Shown: positions 51,398-60,846, numbered from the stretch's first letter. The stretch is DNA of 64,000 bases from Paraburkholderia dioscoreae (GCF_902459535.1 NZ_LR699554.1:868001-932000), one strand, 5' to 3'. The notes: a model not told the origin generated them from the sequence alone. Numbers and translations: made by a program.

Positions 51398-53521
51398 ATG
51401 ACATCAGTTTTCAGAGTCAGATCCGCGTCAGGACATGTGCCCGTGGTGCGAACCGTGGCGGCCATGATGGCCGTGACAGTCGTGCTGACTGCCTGCCACG
51501 GCGGCAGTGACAATCATCCGCCGCCGCAGGCCAATGCGCTGCCGGCTTTTATTACCGCTTCTTCGGTAAGAACCCAGTCCTACGATGGCAACACCGACGA
51601 CCTGCTCACCGCTGGCCTCGGCAAGACCGGCCTCGCGTCGGCCACGGCGCCGGCCATTGCCAACGCGGCGCAACCCACTGCCGCCGAATTGCGGCGGCTT
51701 GCCATCTGGTCGAACTATCGCGCGCTCGTCGACATGACCGCGAACGGCGGCTATGGACGCTTCTGGGGACCTAATGTCGATCTGAACGGCAACGATACGC
51801 TCGGCGAAGGCAAGATCGCCGGCAAGGAATACCTCGCCTTCGCCGACGACGGCAGCGGCACGCAGAACGTCACGGTGCTGGTGCAGATTCCGGCGAGCTT
51901 CAATCCGGATCAGCCGTGCATTGTCACGGCAACGTCGTCCGGTTCGCGCGGCGTGTACGGCGCGATTTCGGCGGCCGGCGAGTGGGGTCTCAAGCGCGGC
52001 TGCGCGGTGGCTTACACCGATAAAGGCAGCGGCAACGGCGCGCATGAGTTGTCATCCAACCTGGTCACGTTGATCGACGGCACCTTGCAGGACGCTACCG
52101 CGGCGGGCAAGGCCAGTCTCTTCACGGCCAACCTCGGTAACACGGATCTCGCGTCTTATAACAGCAGGTTCCCGAATCGCTACGCGTTCAAGCATGCGCA
52201 CTCGCAGCAGAATCCGGAGAAGGATTGGGGCAGGAATACCTTGCAGGCGATCCAGTTCGCGTACTGGACGCTCAACGATTCTTATGGCACGCTCAACGGC
52301 TCGACGCGTAATGTGCGTTACGCGAGCGGAAGTATCACGACCATCGCGGCTTCGGTGAGCAACGGCGGCGGCGCGTCGCTCGCGGCGGCGGAACAGGACA
52401 CGTCCGGTTTGATCACCGCGGTGGTCGTGGGCGAGCCGCAGATCAATTTGCGGCTGCCCGAGCAGGTCTCGGTGGCGCAGGGCGGCGTGCCGGTCGGCGC
52501 ATTCGGCAAACCGCTCGCCGACTACATGACGCTCGCCAACATGCTGCAACCGTGCGCGGCGCTCGCGCCCGCCGCGGCCGGCGCGCCGTATCTGACGGCG
52601 TTGCCGAGTGCCACGACCACCTCGATTCGCACCGCGCGATGCGCGTCGCTGGCGGCCGCCGGTGTGATCGCGGGTGCGGACGCGACGACCCAGGCGACCA
52701 ACGCGCTTGCGCTGCTGCATCAGAACGGCTACCAGACCGACTCCGACCTGCTGCAAGCGCCGATGTGGGACTCGCAAGCGGTGCCGGCTGTCGCCGTGAC
52801 CTATGCCGACGCGTACGCGAAAGCGAGTGTCACCGCGAACCTTTGCAACTTCAGCTTCGGCACGACGAATGCGGCTGGGACCGCGGGGGTCACACCCGCG
52901 GTGTCGCCGATGCTCACGGTGTTCGGCAACGGCAACGGGGTGCCGCCGACCAACGGCATCAACCTCGTCTTCAACTCGGGCGCAGGCGCGGCGGATCACC
53001 GGCTGGCGACCGCCGACGGCAGCTATGCGGGCGCCTCGTGTCTGCGCACGCTGTGGACGAACGGCACGCTGACCGGCAGCGTCGACGCTATTCGCGTGAA
53101 TGCGAATCTGCATGGCAAGCCTGCCATCATCGTGCAGGGCCGCGCGGATGCACTGGTGCCGATCAACCACGCGTCGCGGCCGTATCTCGGCTTGAATCAG
53201 CTAAGCGAAGGCGCGGCGAGCAAGCTGTCGTTTTACGAAGTGACGAACGCCCAGCATTTCGATGCGTTCCTCGGCGTGGCGGGCTTCGATTCGCGCTTCG
53301 TGCCGCTGCATTACTACAACCTTCAGGCGCTCAATCTGATGTGGAGTCATCTGAAAAACGGCACGCCGCTGCCGCCGTCACAGGTGATTCACACTGTACC
53401 GCGCGGCGGCACGCCCGGCGCCGCGCCGCCGCTGACCACGGCCAATCTGCCGCCGATCGCGGCGAGTCCGGGCATCAACGCGATCACCGCGGCCAATGGC
53501 GTGGTGAATGTGCCGAACTAA
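51398..53521 (+). CDS. D-(-)-3-hydroxybutyrate oligomer hydrolase
   Basis: 707 residues. The N-terminal signal ends in lipobox VLTAC with Cys33. The protein matches 3HB-oligomer hydrolases: RALVDMTANGGYGRFWGPNVDLNG, GSRGVYGAISAAGEWGLKRGCAVAYTDKG, and the nucleophile serine in SVSNGGGASL. It cleaves short 3-hydroxybutyrate oligomers from PHB breakdown into monomers, in the envelope if lipidated. GGAG precedes the ATG. It is divergent from paoA. Strong evidence that the host makes or uses PHB. Confidence 0.93.
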   Translation: MTSVFRVRSASGHVPVVRTVAAMMAVTVVLTACHGGSDNHPPPQANALPAFITASSVRTQSYDGNTDDLLTAGLGKTGLASATAPAIANAAQPTAAELRRLAIWSNYRALVDMTANGGYGRFWGPNVDLNGNDTLGEGKIAGKEYLAFADDGSGTQNVTVLVQIPASFNPDQPCIVTATSSGSRGVYGAISAAGEWGLKRGCAVAYTDKGSGNGAHELSSNLVTLIDGTLQDATAAGKASLFTANLGNTDLASYNSRFPNRYAFKHAHSQQNPEKDWGRNTLQAIQFAYWTLNDSYGTLNGSTRNVRYASGSITTIAASVSNGGGASLAAAEQDTSGLITAVVVGEPQINLRLPEQVSVAQGGVPVGAFGKPLADYMTLANMLQPCAALAPAAAGAPYLTALPSATTTSIRTARCASLAAAGVIAGADATTQATNALALLHQNGYQTDSDLLQAPMWDSQAVPAVAVTYADAYAKASVTANLCNFSFGTTNAAGTAGVTPAVSPMLTVFGNGNGVPPTNGINLVFNSGAGAADHRLATADGSYAGASCLRTLWTNGTLTGSVDAIRVNANLHGKPAIIVQGRADALVPINHASRPYLGLNQLSEGAASKLSFYEVTNAQHFDAFLGVAGFDSRFVPLHYYNLQALNLMWSHLKNGTPLPPSQVIHTVPRGGTPGAAPPLTTANLPPIAASPGINAITAANGVVNVPN

Positions 53522-53696
53522 GCGTACCCGGCTGAGCGTACGCAATTGAGTCCGACTCGCGCGGACTGCACGCACCGGCTCGCAGCGGCGATCACACATG
53601 CGAGCCGGCATGCGTGAATCGTTGCCTGCGAGCAAGCGGGTCCGGGTATAAGCGATGCTAGGGCAGATGAAATAAACCGCGTTCAAAGGAGAGCGA

Positions 53697-53915
53697 ATGC
53701 AGTTCGACTACAGACACTTCCATATCGATTGCCGCGCGCGTCACGCGGAAGACGGCCTGTACCACGCGAGAGCGAAGATCACTCGCGTGCCGCGCAAAAA
53801 CGAGCACGTCCAGTCGCACGATTCCGGCGACATCGACGGCTTTGTCAACGAAGCCGATGCCATTTCATGCGCGAAGTCGTGGGCAATGGAGTGGTGCGAC
53901 GCGGCGGCGCAATAG
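53697..53915 (+). CDS. Conserved small hypothetical protein (72 aa)
   Basis: 72 residues, AAAGGAGAG 6 nt before the ATG. Soluble, with aromatic N-terminus (MQFDYRHFHIDCRARHAEDG) and a C-terminal KSWAMEWCDA. Two cysteines sit in AISCAKSW and EWCD. I do not recognise a family; it looks like a lineage-specific small protein. It is 24 nt upstream of the exonuclease III gene and probably co-transcribed. Confidence 0.6.
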   Translation: MQFDYRHFHIDCRARHAEDGLYHARAKITRVPRKNEHVQSHDSGDIDGFVNEADAISCAKSWAMEWCDAAAQ

Positions 53916-53939
53916 AGCGCATTGCAGGGAGGGCAAGTC

Positions 53940-54752
53940 GTGGCCAGGCTTCGAATCGCAACCTTCAACATCAACGGGATCCGCTCGCGCTTGCCGGCGC
54001 TCTTGCAATGGCTCGAACGCGAGGCGCCCGACATTGTCTGTTTGCAGGAATTGAAGGCGGCGGACAGCGCCTTTCCCGTCGAGGAACTGCGTGATGCCGG
54101 TTATGGCGCGATCTGGCAAGGTCAGAGCGCATGGAACGGCGTGGCGATCCTGGCGAAAGGCGAGGCGCCGCTGGAGAGTCGCCGCGGCCTGCCCGGTTTC
54201 GAGGACGACACTCACAGCCGCTATCTCGAAGCCGCTGTCGGCGGCATCGTGGTGGCGTGCCTTTACCTGCCGAACGGCAATCCGCAGCCGGGACCGAAAT
54301 TCGACTATAAGCTCGCATGGTTCGGTCATCTGATCAGGCACGCGGCGAAGCTATACAAAAGCGGTCATCCGGTCGTGCTGGCGGGCGACTTCAACGTGGT
54401 TCCGACCGACGAAGACATCTACAACCCGCGCTCCTGGCTGAAAGACGCGCTGCTGCAACCCGAAAGCCGCGAGCGCTACCGGCAACTGCTTGCGCAGGGC
54501 TGGACCGACGCGCTGCGAACACATTTCGGCGCCGAACGGGTCTACACCTTCTGGGACTATTTTCGCCGGCATTGGGAGACGAATTCCGGCTTGCGCATCG
54601 ACCATGTGCTGCTGAGTGCCGACCTCGCGCCGCGCTTGCGCGATGCGGGCGTCGACCGGTGGGTGCGCGGAGAGCCGCACGCGAGCGATCATGCGCCGGC
54701 GTGGGTCGAACTGGAGGTGGGTGCGGGACGCCGCAAGAAAAGCGGCGCATGA
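53940..54752 (+). CDS. xth: Exodeoxyribonuclease III
   Basis: 270 residues from GTG at 53940, which has GGAGGG 7 nt upstream; an upstream TTG is less likely. Endonuclease/exonuclease/phosphatase fold with IATFNINGIRSRLPALLQWL, IVCLQELKAAD, VLAGDFNVVPTDEDI and the final SDHAPAWVEL, where the catalytic Asp and His lie. It removes abasic sites and 3' blocks in base excision repair. Functional partner of glycosylases such as the UdgX fusion in this window. Confidence 0.93.
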   Translation: MARLRIATFNINGIRSRLPALLQWLEREAPDIVCLQELKAADSAFPVEELRDAGYGAIWQGQSAWNGVAILAKGEAPLESRRGLPGFEDDTHSRYLEAAVGGIVVACLYLPNGNPQPGPKFDYKLAWFGHLIRHAAKLYKSGHPVVLAGDFNVVPTDEDIYNPRSWLKDALLQPESRERYRQLLAQGWTDALRTHFGAERVYTFWDYFRRHWETNSGLRIDHVLLSADLAPRLRDAGVDRWVRGEPHASDHAPAWVELEVGAGRRKKSGA

Positions 54753-54807
54753 AAGCAGAACGGGCGATCGCGTGAAGCAGATCGCCCGGTATCGGCCGCG
54801 TTGAAGA

Positions 54808-55095
54808 TCAACGGCGATAGTCGCGCTCAGAGGCGCCGTGTGCCCACAGCGCGCCGGCCACGAAACCCGCAAGCGCGACCACCGCAATGGCGGTGAATGG
54901 GCTTTCCGCCGTGGTCTCGCGCACGAGGCTGGTGGTGCTGGCGCACAGTTGCTGCGCTTTGCCGCTGAGCTCCCTAGCCTTGCCGGCCAATTGCGTGCCG
55001 GGATCGCCCAATACGTCGCCCACCGCGCCCTGAACCTTGCCCGCGACTTCCTTGACTGCGCCTTCTGCCGAATTGGCTGCCGAATTGGTGTCCAT
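54808..55095 (-). CDS. CsbD-like stress protein with membrane anchor (95 aa)
   Basis: 95 residues. The first half (AANSAEGAVKEVAGKVQGAVGDVLGDPGTQLAGKARELSGK) has the repeated A/G-K amphipathic helices of CsbD proteins. A hydrophobic segment SPFTAIAVVALAGFVAGALWA (about 64-84) is ElaB/YqjD-like and would anchor it. Its ATG lacks a strong Shine-Dalgarno. Such proteins are stress- or stationary-phase-induced; the precise role is unknown. Confidence 0.82.
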   Translation of the reverse strand: MDTNSAANSAEGAVKEVAGKVQGAVGDVLGDPGTQLAGKARELSGKAQQLCASTTSLVRETTAESPFTAIAVVALAGFVAGALWAHGASERDYRR

Positions 55096-55260
55096 ACGAT
55101 TTTGCTCCCATTGTCATATTTACGTGTGAGCCACTGCAGCGCGCAATACGCCCACACCAGGGTTTCGCGCATGCCGCCCGGAAAGCGCGGCTCACGTCCA
55201 CCAAACAGGGCGCAAGAAGCGCGCCCGCCAAAGGAGGAACCCGCAAAGCGGCTGCGGATG

Positions 55261-55944
55261 TCAGCGCCGGCGCCGCGAATTGATTCCCACGAATACGGCC
55301 ATCAGCATGATAAAGCCGCCGAACAGCAGGGCCGAATTCACCACGACATGCCTGAGCCCAAGCATCTCGACGTTGATGAACGGATAGGGATAGAAATCCG
55401 ACAGACTCGCGCGCCAGAAGGTCACCCCGAGATAGGCCAGCGGATATACCAGCCACAACAGGCAATGCCGCAGCTTCAGATGAAAGCGCGGCACGAACAG
55501 CACCCAGTAGAGCGCGGCCAGCATCGGCAGGGCGCTGTGGAGCGATTCGTTGAGCAGCAACCGGAACGCTGCCGGCGACCACAAACCGCGCAGCAGCAGG
55601 TTATAGGCGATGCCGACGAACACCATATAGACAACCACGGCGGTGACGACGGTAGGCTGCCGGAAAAACCGCGCAGGCGCCGATCTGTGCGAACGCAAGG
55701 CCACGCAGGTAAAACAGATCGCGCAGGCGAGTACCGTCAGATTCGTGAGGTAACTGCTCATACGCGCAAACCCGTCGAACACGGTCAGCCCGCGCGCGAG
55801 CGTGCGATCGATCGTCACGTCGGCTTGCGCGACGATGGAAATCCACGCAATGACGGCGACGATCGCCGCCAGCGTCACCGACGAAACACTGGGCGTATGC
55901 AGCGGAAGCTCGGGCTCCCGCGGCTCGGAAAGGACAGGGCGCAT
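55261..55944 (-). CDS. Pr6Pr-family integral membrane protein
   Basis: 227 residues from MRPVLSEP (a start 18 nt upstream is possible), with six hydrophobic segments. FARMSSYLTNLTVLACAICF, LLNESLHSALPMLAALYWVLF and WLVYPLAYLGVTFWRASLSDFYPYPFINVEMLG match Pr6Pr/FAR-17a-like membrane proteins, which carry the characteristic YPYPF-D sequence. Eukaryotic relatives hydrolyse fatty acid esters of hydroxy fatty acids; the bacterial role is unknown. Confidence 0.8.
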   Translation of the reverse strand: MRPVLSEPREPELPLHTPSVSSVTLAAIVAVIAWISIVAQADVTIDRTLARGLTVFDGFARMSSYLTNLTVLACAICFTCVALRSHRSAPARFFRQPTVVTAVVVYMVFVGIAYNLLLRGLWSPAAFRLLLNESLHSALPMLAALYWVLFVPRFHLKLRHCLLWLVYPLAYLGVTFWRASLSDFYPYPFINVEMLGLRHVVVNSALLFGGFIMLMAVFVGINSRRRR

Positions 55945-56034
55945 GCGTTCGATTCTATACACACCGCATGCGCTTTGCAGTGCGTGCTGCAGGGCGCATG
56001 CGCCGAACCGGCCTCGCGCGAGGCCGACAGAATA

Positions 56035-57024
56035 CTACGGCGTGCCATGCGAACCGGTCACCGGCTGCAGGCGCCCGACTACCGCCGGAATCGCTGAACT
56101 CGCCGGCACGGCTTCGTCGATCGCGGTGCGCCCGCCGTCATGAAAGAATGCCAGTTCCGCGGCCTTGTTCAGGACCAGGATGCTGATGCGCCGGTTGGTC
56201 GGCTCATCGGCGATATTGCTGTTCAGCGGCAATACGTCCGCCAGTCCGCGCACCTGCAGCAGCTTTTCGCCATGCATGCCGCCGGCGACCAGCGCGCGGC
56301 GCGCGGCATTGGCGCGTTCGGACGACAGTTCCCAGTTCGAGTAACCCTCCGGCCCCGCGGTGTAGGGCACGGCATCCGTGTGGCCGGCAATCGAAATCCG
56401 GTTGTCGACGTCGTTGAGCGCCGCGCCGATCTGCGTGAGGATCGTCTCCGCATACGGCTGCAGCTTCGAACTGCCGGAAGGAAACATCGGCCGGTTCTGC
56501 GAATCGACGATCTCGATACGCAGCCCTTCGTTCGTGATCGAAATGCGGATCTGATCCTTGAACGCCTTCAGCGCGGGGCTCTGCTCGATCAGCGCGGTGA
56601 GCTTCGCCTTCAGTTGTTCGAGGCGCGCCGCGTCGGATGGCGCTACCGTCGGCGCGGCGGTGGCGGGCGGAGTCGGCTGCGTCTGGCTCTTTTTGCCGTC
56701 GCCGGGCCGCGTATCGGAGATGTCGCGGCCGCCGCCTTGCACCACGCTCGGCCGCGCCGCGGCCGTGCCTTCGTTACCGCCGATCAGGCTCGACAGCGGC
56801 GTGTTGAAATAGTCTTCGATACCCTGCTTGTCGTACTTGGACGTGGAGCCGAGCAGCCACATCAGCAGGAAGAACGCCATCATCGCGGTAACGAAATCGG
56901 CGTACGCGATTTTCCATGCGCCGCCGTGATGGCCGCCATGATCCTCGCCCTTCTTCGAGCGGCGCACGATCACAGGTGCCAGCGCCTGTTCCCCTTGCGA
57001 CGCGCGCGAGTTTTTTTCGCTCAT
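56035..57024 (-). CDS. motB: Flagellar motor stator protein MotB
   Basis: 329 residues. A single membrane helix near residues 38-58 carries the proton-binding Asp in AWKIAYADFVTAMMAFFLLMWLLG. A periplasmic OmpA-like peptidoglycan domain follows (about 175-300), with ISIAGHTDAVPYTAG, NWELSSERANAARRALV and NRRISILVL. It anchors the stator to the cell wall. GGAG precedes two ATG codons, the second chosen. MotA lies 14 nt upstream. Downstream is the Pr6Pr-like gene, not cheA. Confidence 0.95.
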   Translation of the reverse strand: MSEKNSRASQGEQALAPVIVRRSKKGEDHGGHHGGAWKIAYADFVTAMMAFFLLMWLLGSTSKYDKQGIEDYFNTPLSSLIGGNEGTAAARPSVVQGGGRDISDTRPGDGKKSQTQPTPPATAAPTVAPSDAARLEQLKAKLTALIEQSPALKAFKDQIRISITNEGLRIEIVDSQNRPMFPSGSSKLQPYAETILTQIGAALNDVDNRISIAGHTDAVPYTAGPEGYSNWELSSERANAARRALVAGGMHGEKLLQVRGLADVLPLNSNIADEPTNRRISILVLNKAAELAFFHDGGRTAIDEAVPASSAIPAVVGRLQPVTGSHGTP

Positions 57025-57038
57025 CATGCTGCTCCGCG

Positions 57039-57908
57039 TCAGGCCGACTTCGGCGTCTTGGTGGCGCGCACGGCGTCGTCGAGTTCCTGGAAGCTCGGGC
57101 GGTCGGCGGTGAACAGCACCTTGCGGCCGAACTCGACAGCGATCGCCGGCGCGTAGCCGGACAGCGACGCGAGCAGCACGGCCTTCACGCACTGGTAAGG
57201 CTTGCCTTCGGCACGGCCTTTGGCGGTGAGCAGATCGGCCAGCGGGCCGATAAAGCCATACGCGAGCAGAATGCCGAGGAACGTGCCAACCAGCGCGCCC
57301 GCAATCATCTCGCCGAGCACGGCGGGCGGCGCGCCGACCGAACCCATGGTGTGCACCACGCCCATGACCGCGGCGACAATGCCGAAAGCGGGCAGGCCGT
57401 CCGCCATTTTCTGAATGGCGTTGGCCGCGACTGCAGATTCCGCGTGATGCGTGGCCAGTTCCTCATCCATCAGATCCTGTACTTCGAGCACGTTCACATT
57501 GCCGCCGGACATCATGCGCAGATAGTCGACGATGAAGTCGAGCAGATGATGATCCTCCAGCACATGCGGATACTTCTGAAAAATCACGCTGTCTTTCGGC
57601 GCGCCCACTTCGGCTTCGAGCGACATCATGCCTTCCTTGCGCGCCTTCTGAAGCAACTCGTAGAGCAGGGCGATCAGTTCAAGGTATTTTTCCTTGGTAT
57701 AGCCCCCGCCTTTGAAGCATGACGGAATCGCCTTGATGGTTTTCTTCAGCGTGGAAGTAGGGTTGCTCACGACAAACGCACCGATTGCCGCGCCGAAGAT
57801 GCACAGTAGTTCGAATGGCTGAATGAGCGCCGGCAGATGGCCGCCCACGCCGATAAAACTGCCTAACACGGAACCGATCACCAAAACCCAGCCGATTGCA
57901 ACAAACAT
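57039..57908 (-). CDS. motA: Flagellar motor stator protein MotA
   Basis: 289 residues with four membrane segments. FVAIGWVLVIGSVLGSFIGVGGHLPALIQP starts TM1, and KADGLPAFGIVAAVMGVVHTMG with IGPLADLL are conserved TM3-TM4 segments. It forms the proton channel with MotB. GGAGAGAG precedes the ATG; the longer frame upstream is not used. flhDC and che genes are absent from the flanks, so this pair stands apart from the usual motility cluster in what is visible here. Confidence 0.95.
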   Translation of the reverse strand: MFVAIGWVLVIGSVLGSFIGVGGHLPALIQPFELLCIFGAAIGAFVVSNPTSTLKKTIKAIPSCFKGGGYTKEKYLELIALLYELLQKARKEGMMSLEAEVGAPKDSVIFQKYPHVLEDHHLLDFIVDYLRMMSGGNVNVLEVQDLMDEELATHHAESAVAANAIQKMADGLPAFGIVAAVMGVVHTMGSVGAPPAVLGEMIAGALVGTFLGILLAYGFIGPLADLLTAKGRAEGKPYQCVKAVLLASLSGYAPAIAVEFGRKVLFTADRPSFQELDDAVRATKTPKSA

Positions 57909-58329
57909 ACTCTCTCCGATTATCTTGCGCGGCCCACGTTCGACCAGAAAAGCCCTTGCTTCAAGGGTTTTCCGGTGCGTCACAAATCTCTGTATGTACT
58001 GGTAAACGGCGTGATCCGATGGTGCTGAAGTGCTGGTCTGGCTGAAACGGGAAATAAGTTCACTGATCGGTTAATTTTTTGACTATACGCAGGTAAATTC
58101 GTCCGCGTCTTGCGATGTCGCCGTCGCAATTCGTGTTTGCTGTTCCGCTAAAAGCCCGGGCAATATGCCGCTGTTGCCAGAACGGATAGGTAACCTTTTT
58201 ACCGACCGGTCTGGTAGCATGACGATCGATTTGTACCGACGGCCGTTCTCGCGGCGCTTCGTCGCGTGATGGCCCCGTCGTCTATCGGCACCGGCAGCGC
58301 TAGCGACTCAACCGGGGAGGAATTGCCGC
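57909..58329. other. Divergent intergenic region between motA and outer-membrane gene
   Basis: About 421 bp without a supported gene. It is AT-rich near 58040-58090 and holds the palindromic site at 58199-58215. The short + strand ORF near 58266 is in a different frame from the barrel gene and has no match. Confidence 0.5.
58199..58215. promoter_or_regulatory. TetR-type palindrome
   Basis: TACCGACCGGTCTGGTA: the centre GACCGGTC is a perfect 8-bp palindrome with TACC and GGTA flanks. This form is typical of operators bound by TetR/AcrR regulators. No TetR gene lies next to it. It is 115 bp upstream of the barrel gene. Confidence 0.4.
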
Positions 58330-59343
58330 ATGCGGAAACTGAGATCTGCTGTCCAAAGTTGGCTGGTGCCTACGGCGGCCGCCGGCATGACGGGCCTCAG
58401 TCTGCTGTTCGTCCCAACGCCCGGTCACGCTCAGGAGTTCTCGCTATTCGGCGGCGGCTCGCGTGCGGGCAGTACCAACACCTATACGTGGGCCTTCAAC
58501 TATCAGGAAGGCTTGGGGCAATATTTCGCCGCCAGCTTCACGTGGCTCAACGAAGGGCACATTCCCGATCACCACCGCGACGGTCAGATGATCCAGTTGT
58601 GGGGGCGCATTCCCGTGGGCAGCCCGCAATTCGTTCTGCAGGCGGGCGTCGGCCCGTACCGGTATTTCGACACGACCACCGCCGGCCAGGGCGGCAGTTA
58701 TTCCGATACTCACGGCTGGGGCGTGGTGTATAGCGTGCGCGCCGCGTACTACGCGTCGAGCCGCTGGATCACGCAACTCCAGTTGAATCGCGTGCATGTG
58801 CAGCGCGGACCGGATGCGACCAGCGTGATGTTCGGCGTCGGCTATCAACTCGACGCTCCGGGCTCGCCCGGTCCGCGCGACTGGGCAAGCGGCAGCACGC
58901 ACAAGGTCACCAACAACGAAGTGGCGTTGTATCTCGGCAAAACCATTGTGAATTCGACCAGTTCGCCGAGCGCGTTCGGCGGCGCGATCGAGTACCGGCG
59001 CGGCCTCGCGAAGTATCTCGACGTAACGGTCGGCTATCTTCACGAAGGCAGCAGCAAGGTGGCGCGCCGCGACGGTTTCACCAGCCAGTTGTGGGCCACC
59101 CGCGCGTTTCTCAACGACAAGGTCGCGCTGGCGCTCGGCCTCGGCGCCTACTATGCGATCAACGAGAACGAGAACAGCGCGACGCCCGGACCGGGCGCCG
59201 GCAAGTTCTCCGGCCTCGTTACGATCGCGGGCTCGTATCGCCTGAGCGACCACTGGGACGCGCGGCTCGAATGGAACCGCGTCGTGACCCGCTATGATCG
59301 TGATTCGGACGTGATTTTCGGTGGTCTGGGCTATCGTTGGTGA
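58330..59343 (+). CDS. Outer-membrane beta-barrel protein with internal duplication
   Basis: 337 residues. A signal peptide (cleavage after HA in PGHAQEFSLF) is followed by alternating hydrophobic/polar strands rich in Tyr, Trp and Gly. The chain ends in GLGYRW, the aromatic C-terminus recognised by the BAM complex. Two halves are similar: YQEGLGQYFAASFTWLNEGH...RDGQMIQLWGR (about 56-95) and YRRGLAKYLDVTVGYLHEGS...RDGFTSQLWATR (about 222-260). Each half may form eight strands. I cannot name the family; a lipid A-modifying or porin-like role is possible. GGAGG precedes the ATG. Confidence 0.75.
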   Translation: MRKLRSAVQSWLVPTAAAGMTGLSLLFVPTPGHAQEFSLFGGGSRAGSTNTYTWAFNYQEGLGQYFAASFTWLNEGHIPDHHRDGQMIQLWGRIPVGSPQFVLQAGVGPYRYFDTTTAGQGGSYSDTHGWGVVYSVRAAYYASSRWITQLQLNRVHVQRGPDATSVMFGVGYQLDAPGSPGPRDWASGSTHKVTNNEVALYLGKTIVNSTSSPSAFGGAIEYRRGLAKYLDVTVGYLHEGSSKVARRDGFTSQLWATRAFLNDKVALALGLGAYYAINENENSATPGPGAGKFSGLVTIAGSYRLSDHWDARLEWNRVVTRYDRDSDVIFGGLGYRW

Positions 59344-59433
59344 AGGCTCACGGCGTCAGGCGTCAAGTGTTGTCGTGCCAGCAGAAGCAGTCTCTCGAAC
59401 CGCAAGTCAAGACTCGGAACAACGGAGAACAGC

Positions 59434-60846
59434 ATGAAAGCCAGCACCATCGCCGAGCGGGAGGCCCGTGGCCGCGCCGCCCGTGAGCACTCGAAACGTT
59501 CGAGCCATAAAGCGGTAGGCGAACTGCATCGCAATCCGATCGAGTTGCTCAAGCAAAGCAGCGAAGGCCGCGTGCATAACCTCGTGCCGCTGCGTTATGG
59601 ACGCATGGCTGTGTCGCCTTTCACGTTCTTTCGCGGCACCGCCATCTTGCAGGCACACGATCTCAGCAAGGTGGGCGACACGGGTTTGACCATGCCGATC
59701 TGCGGCGACGGCCATCTGATGAATTTCGGCGGTTTCGCCACGCCCGAGCGGCAACTCGTTTTCGATCTGAACGACTTCGACGAGGTGTCGGTCGGGCCGT
59801 TCGAGTGGGATCTGAAACGTCTCACCGCGAGCCTCGTCGTCGCCGCGCGTCACATGCGTCTGAGCCGGGGCACGGCGGAGAGTCTGGTGATGACGGCGGT
59901 TACCGAATATCGCGATCGCATGGCACAGTACGCGCAGTGCGGCGCGCTCGAACTCTGGTACGACCGCATTACCTTCGAGTTGATGGCGGAGACCGCGTTG
60001 ACGCCCGAACGCCGCCGCACTGTGCGGCGCGGCATGGAAAAGGCCGCGAGCCGGACGCACGAAAGCCTGCTCGAGAAAATGGCGGAGCACGACGGCGGCC
60101 GCTGGACGATCCGCGACGCGCCACCGGCCCTGTTTCACGTACTGGGCGCCAACACGCTGTTCACACCGGAGGAGACCGAAGCGTTCCGAGGCTCGAACTG
60201 GCGCAAGATGCTCGAACGCATGTGGGGTGACTACGTGAAGACGCTGTCGCACGACCGGCGCGAACTGCTGGACCATTTCACCGCGCAGGATCTCGTGTTC
60301 AAAGTGGTGGGCGTCGGCAGCGTCGGCACGCGCTGCCTGGTGATGCTGATGGTCGATCACATGGGCAAGCCGCTGTTCCTGCAAATCAAGGAGGCGCGGC
60401 CCTCTGTGATCGCGCAGTTCTACAAGTCGCCGGCCATCAGGCATGAGGGCGAACGCGTCGTGCAGGGACAACGCATGCTGCAGGCGGCAAGCGATATCTT
60501 TCTCGGCTGGGCGGCGGGGCCGCTCGGGCGGCACTTTTACTTTCGCCAGTTACGCGACATGAAGCTGTCGGCGAACATCGAGTTATTCGACAACGACCTG
60601 CTGGACGGCTACGCGCGCCTATGCGGCTGGATCATGGCGCGCGCGCATGCGAAGGCGAGCGGGCAGGCAATCGAAGTGAGCGCGTATATCGGCCGTGGCG
60701 ACCAGTTCGCGGAAGCGCTCGCGGGATATGCGATGACTTACGCGGACCAGGTGGAACGCGATTACGACGTGTTCCTGAAGGCATGCCGCGGTGGTGAGCT
60801 GGAAGCGCGCACGGACGAAGACATGGCGGCGGATTTCCGCGTGTAG
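59434..60846 (+). CDS. DUF2252 family protein (kinase-like fold)
   Basis: 470 residues, normal for DUF2252. Signatures are RYGRMAVSPFTFFRGTA, CGDGHLMNFGGFATPE, FDLNDFDEVSVGPFEWDLKRL, then GVGSVGTRCLVMLM and LFLQIKEARPS. The GDGH...N and DLNDFDE blocks resemble the catalytic and metal motifs of aminoglycoside/choline kinase-like folds. Function is unknown; a phosphotransferase reaction is a guess. It is preceded by the barrel gene with a 90-bp gap that contains GGAG before the ATG. Confidence 0.88.
   Translation: MKASTIAEREARGRAAREHSKRSSHKAVGELHRNPIELLKQSSEGRVHNLVPLRYGRMAVSPFTFFRGTAILQAHDLSKVGDTGLTMPICGDGHLMNFGGFATPERQLVFDLNDFDEVSVGPFEWDLKRLTASLVVAARHMRLSRGTAESLVMTAVTEYRDRMAQYAQCGALELWYDRITFELMAETALTPERRRTVRRGMEKAASRTHESLLEKMAEHDGGRWTIRDAPPALFHVLGANTLFTPEETEAFRGSNWRKMLERMWGDYVKTLSHDRRELLDHFTAQDLVFKVVGVGSVGTRCLVMLMVDHMGKPLFLQIKEARPSVIAQFYKSPAIRHEGERVVQGQRMLQAASDIFLGWAAGPLGRHFYFRQLRDMKLSANIELFDNDLLDGYARLCGWIMARAHAKASGQAIEVSAYIGRGDQFAEALAGYAMTYADQVERDYDVFLKACRGGELEARTDEDMAADFRV

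Noticed and set aside
54762..54788. Hairpin GGGCGATC/GATCGCCC after exonuclease III as terminator
   Set aside because: Stable stem but no T tract; it may be a weak or factor-dependent end, so not listed as a terminator.
54838..56097. 419-residue plus-strand ORF
   Set aside because: Runs antisense to both the CsbD-like gene and the Pr6Pr-family gene and has no domain.
56140..57156. 338-residue plus-strand ORF over motB
   Set aside because: Antisense shadow of motB; no ribosome binding site or domain.
59407..60534. 375-residue minus-strand ORF over the DUF2252 gene
   Set aside because: Antisense shadow, His/Arg-rich, no family features.
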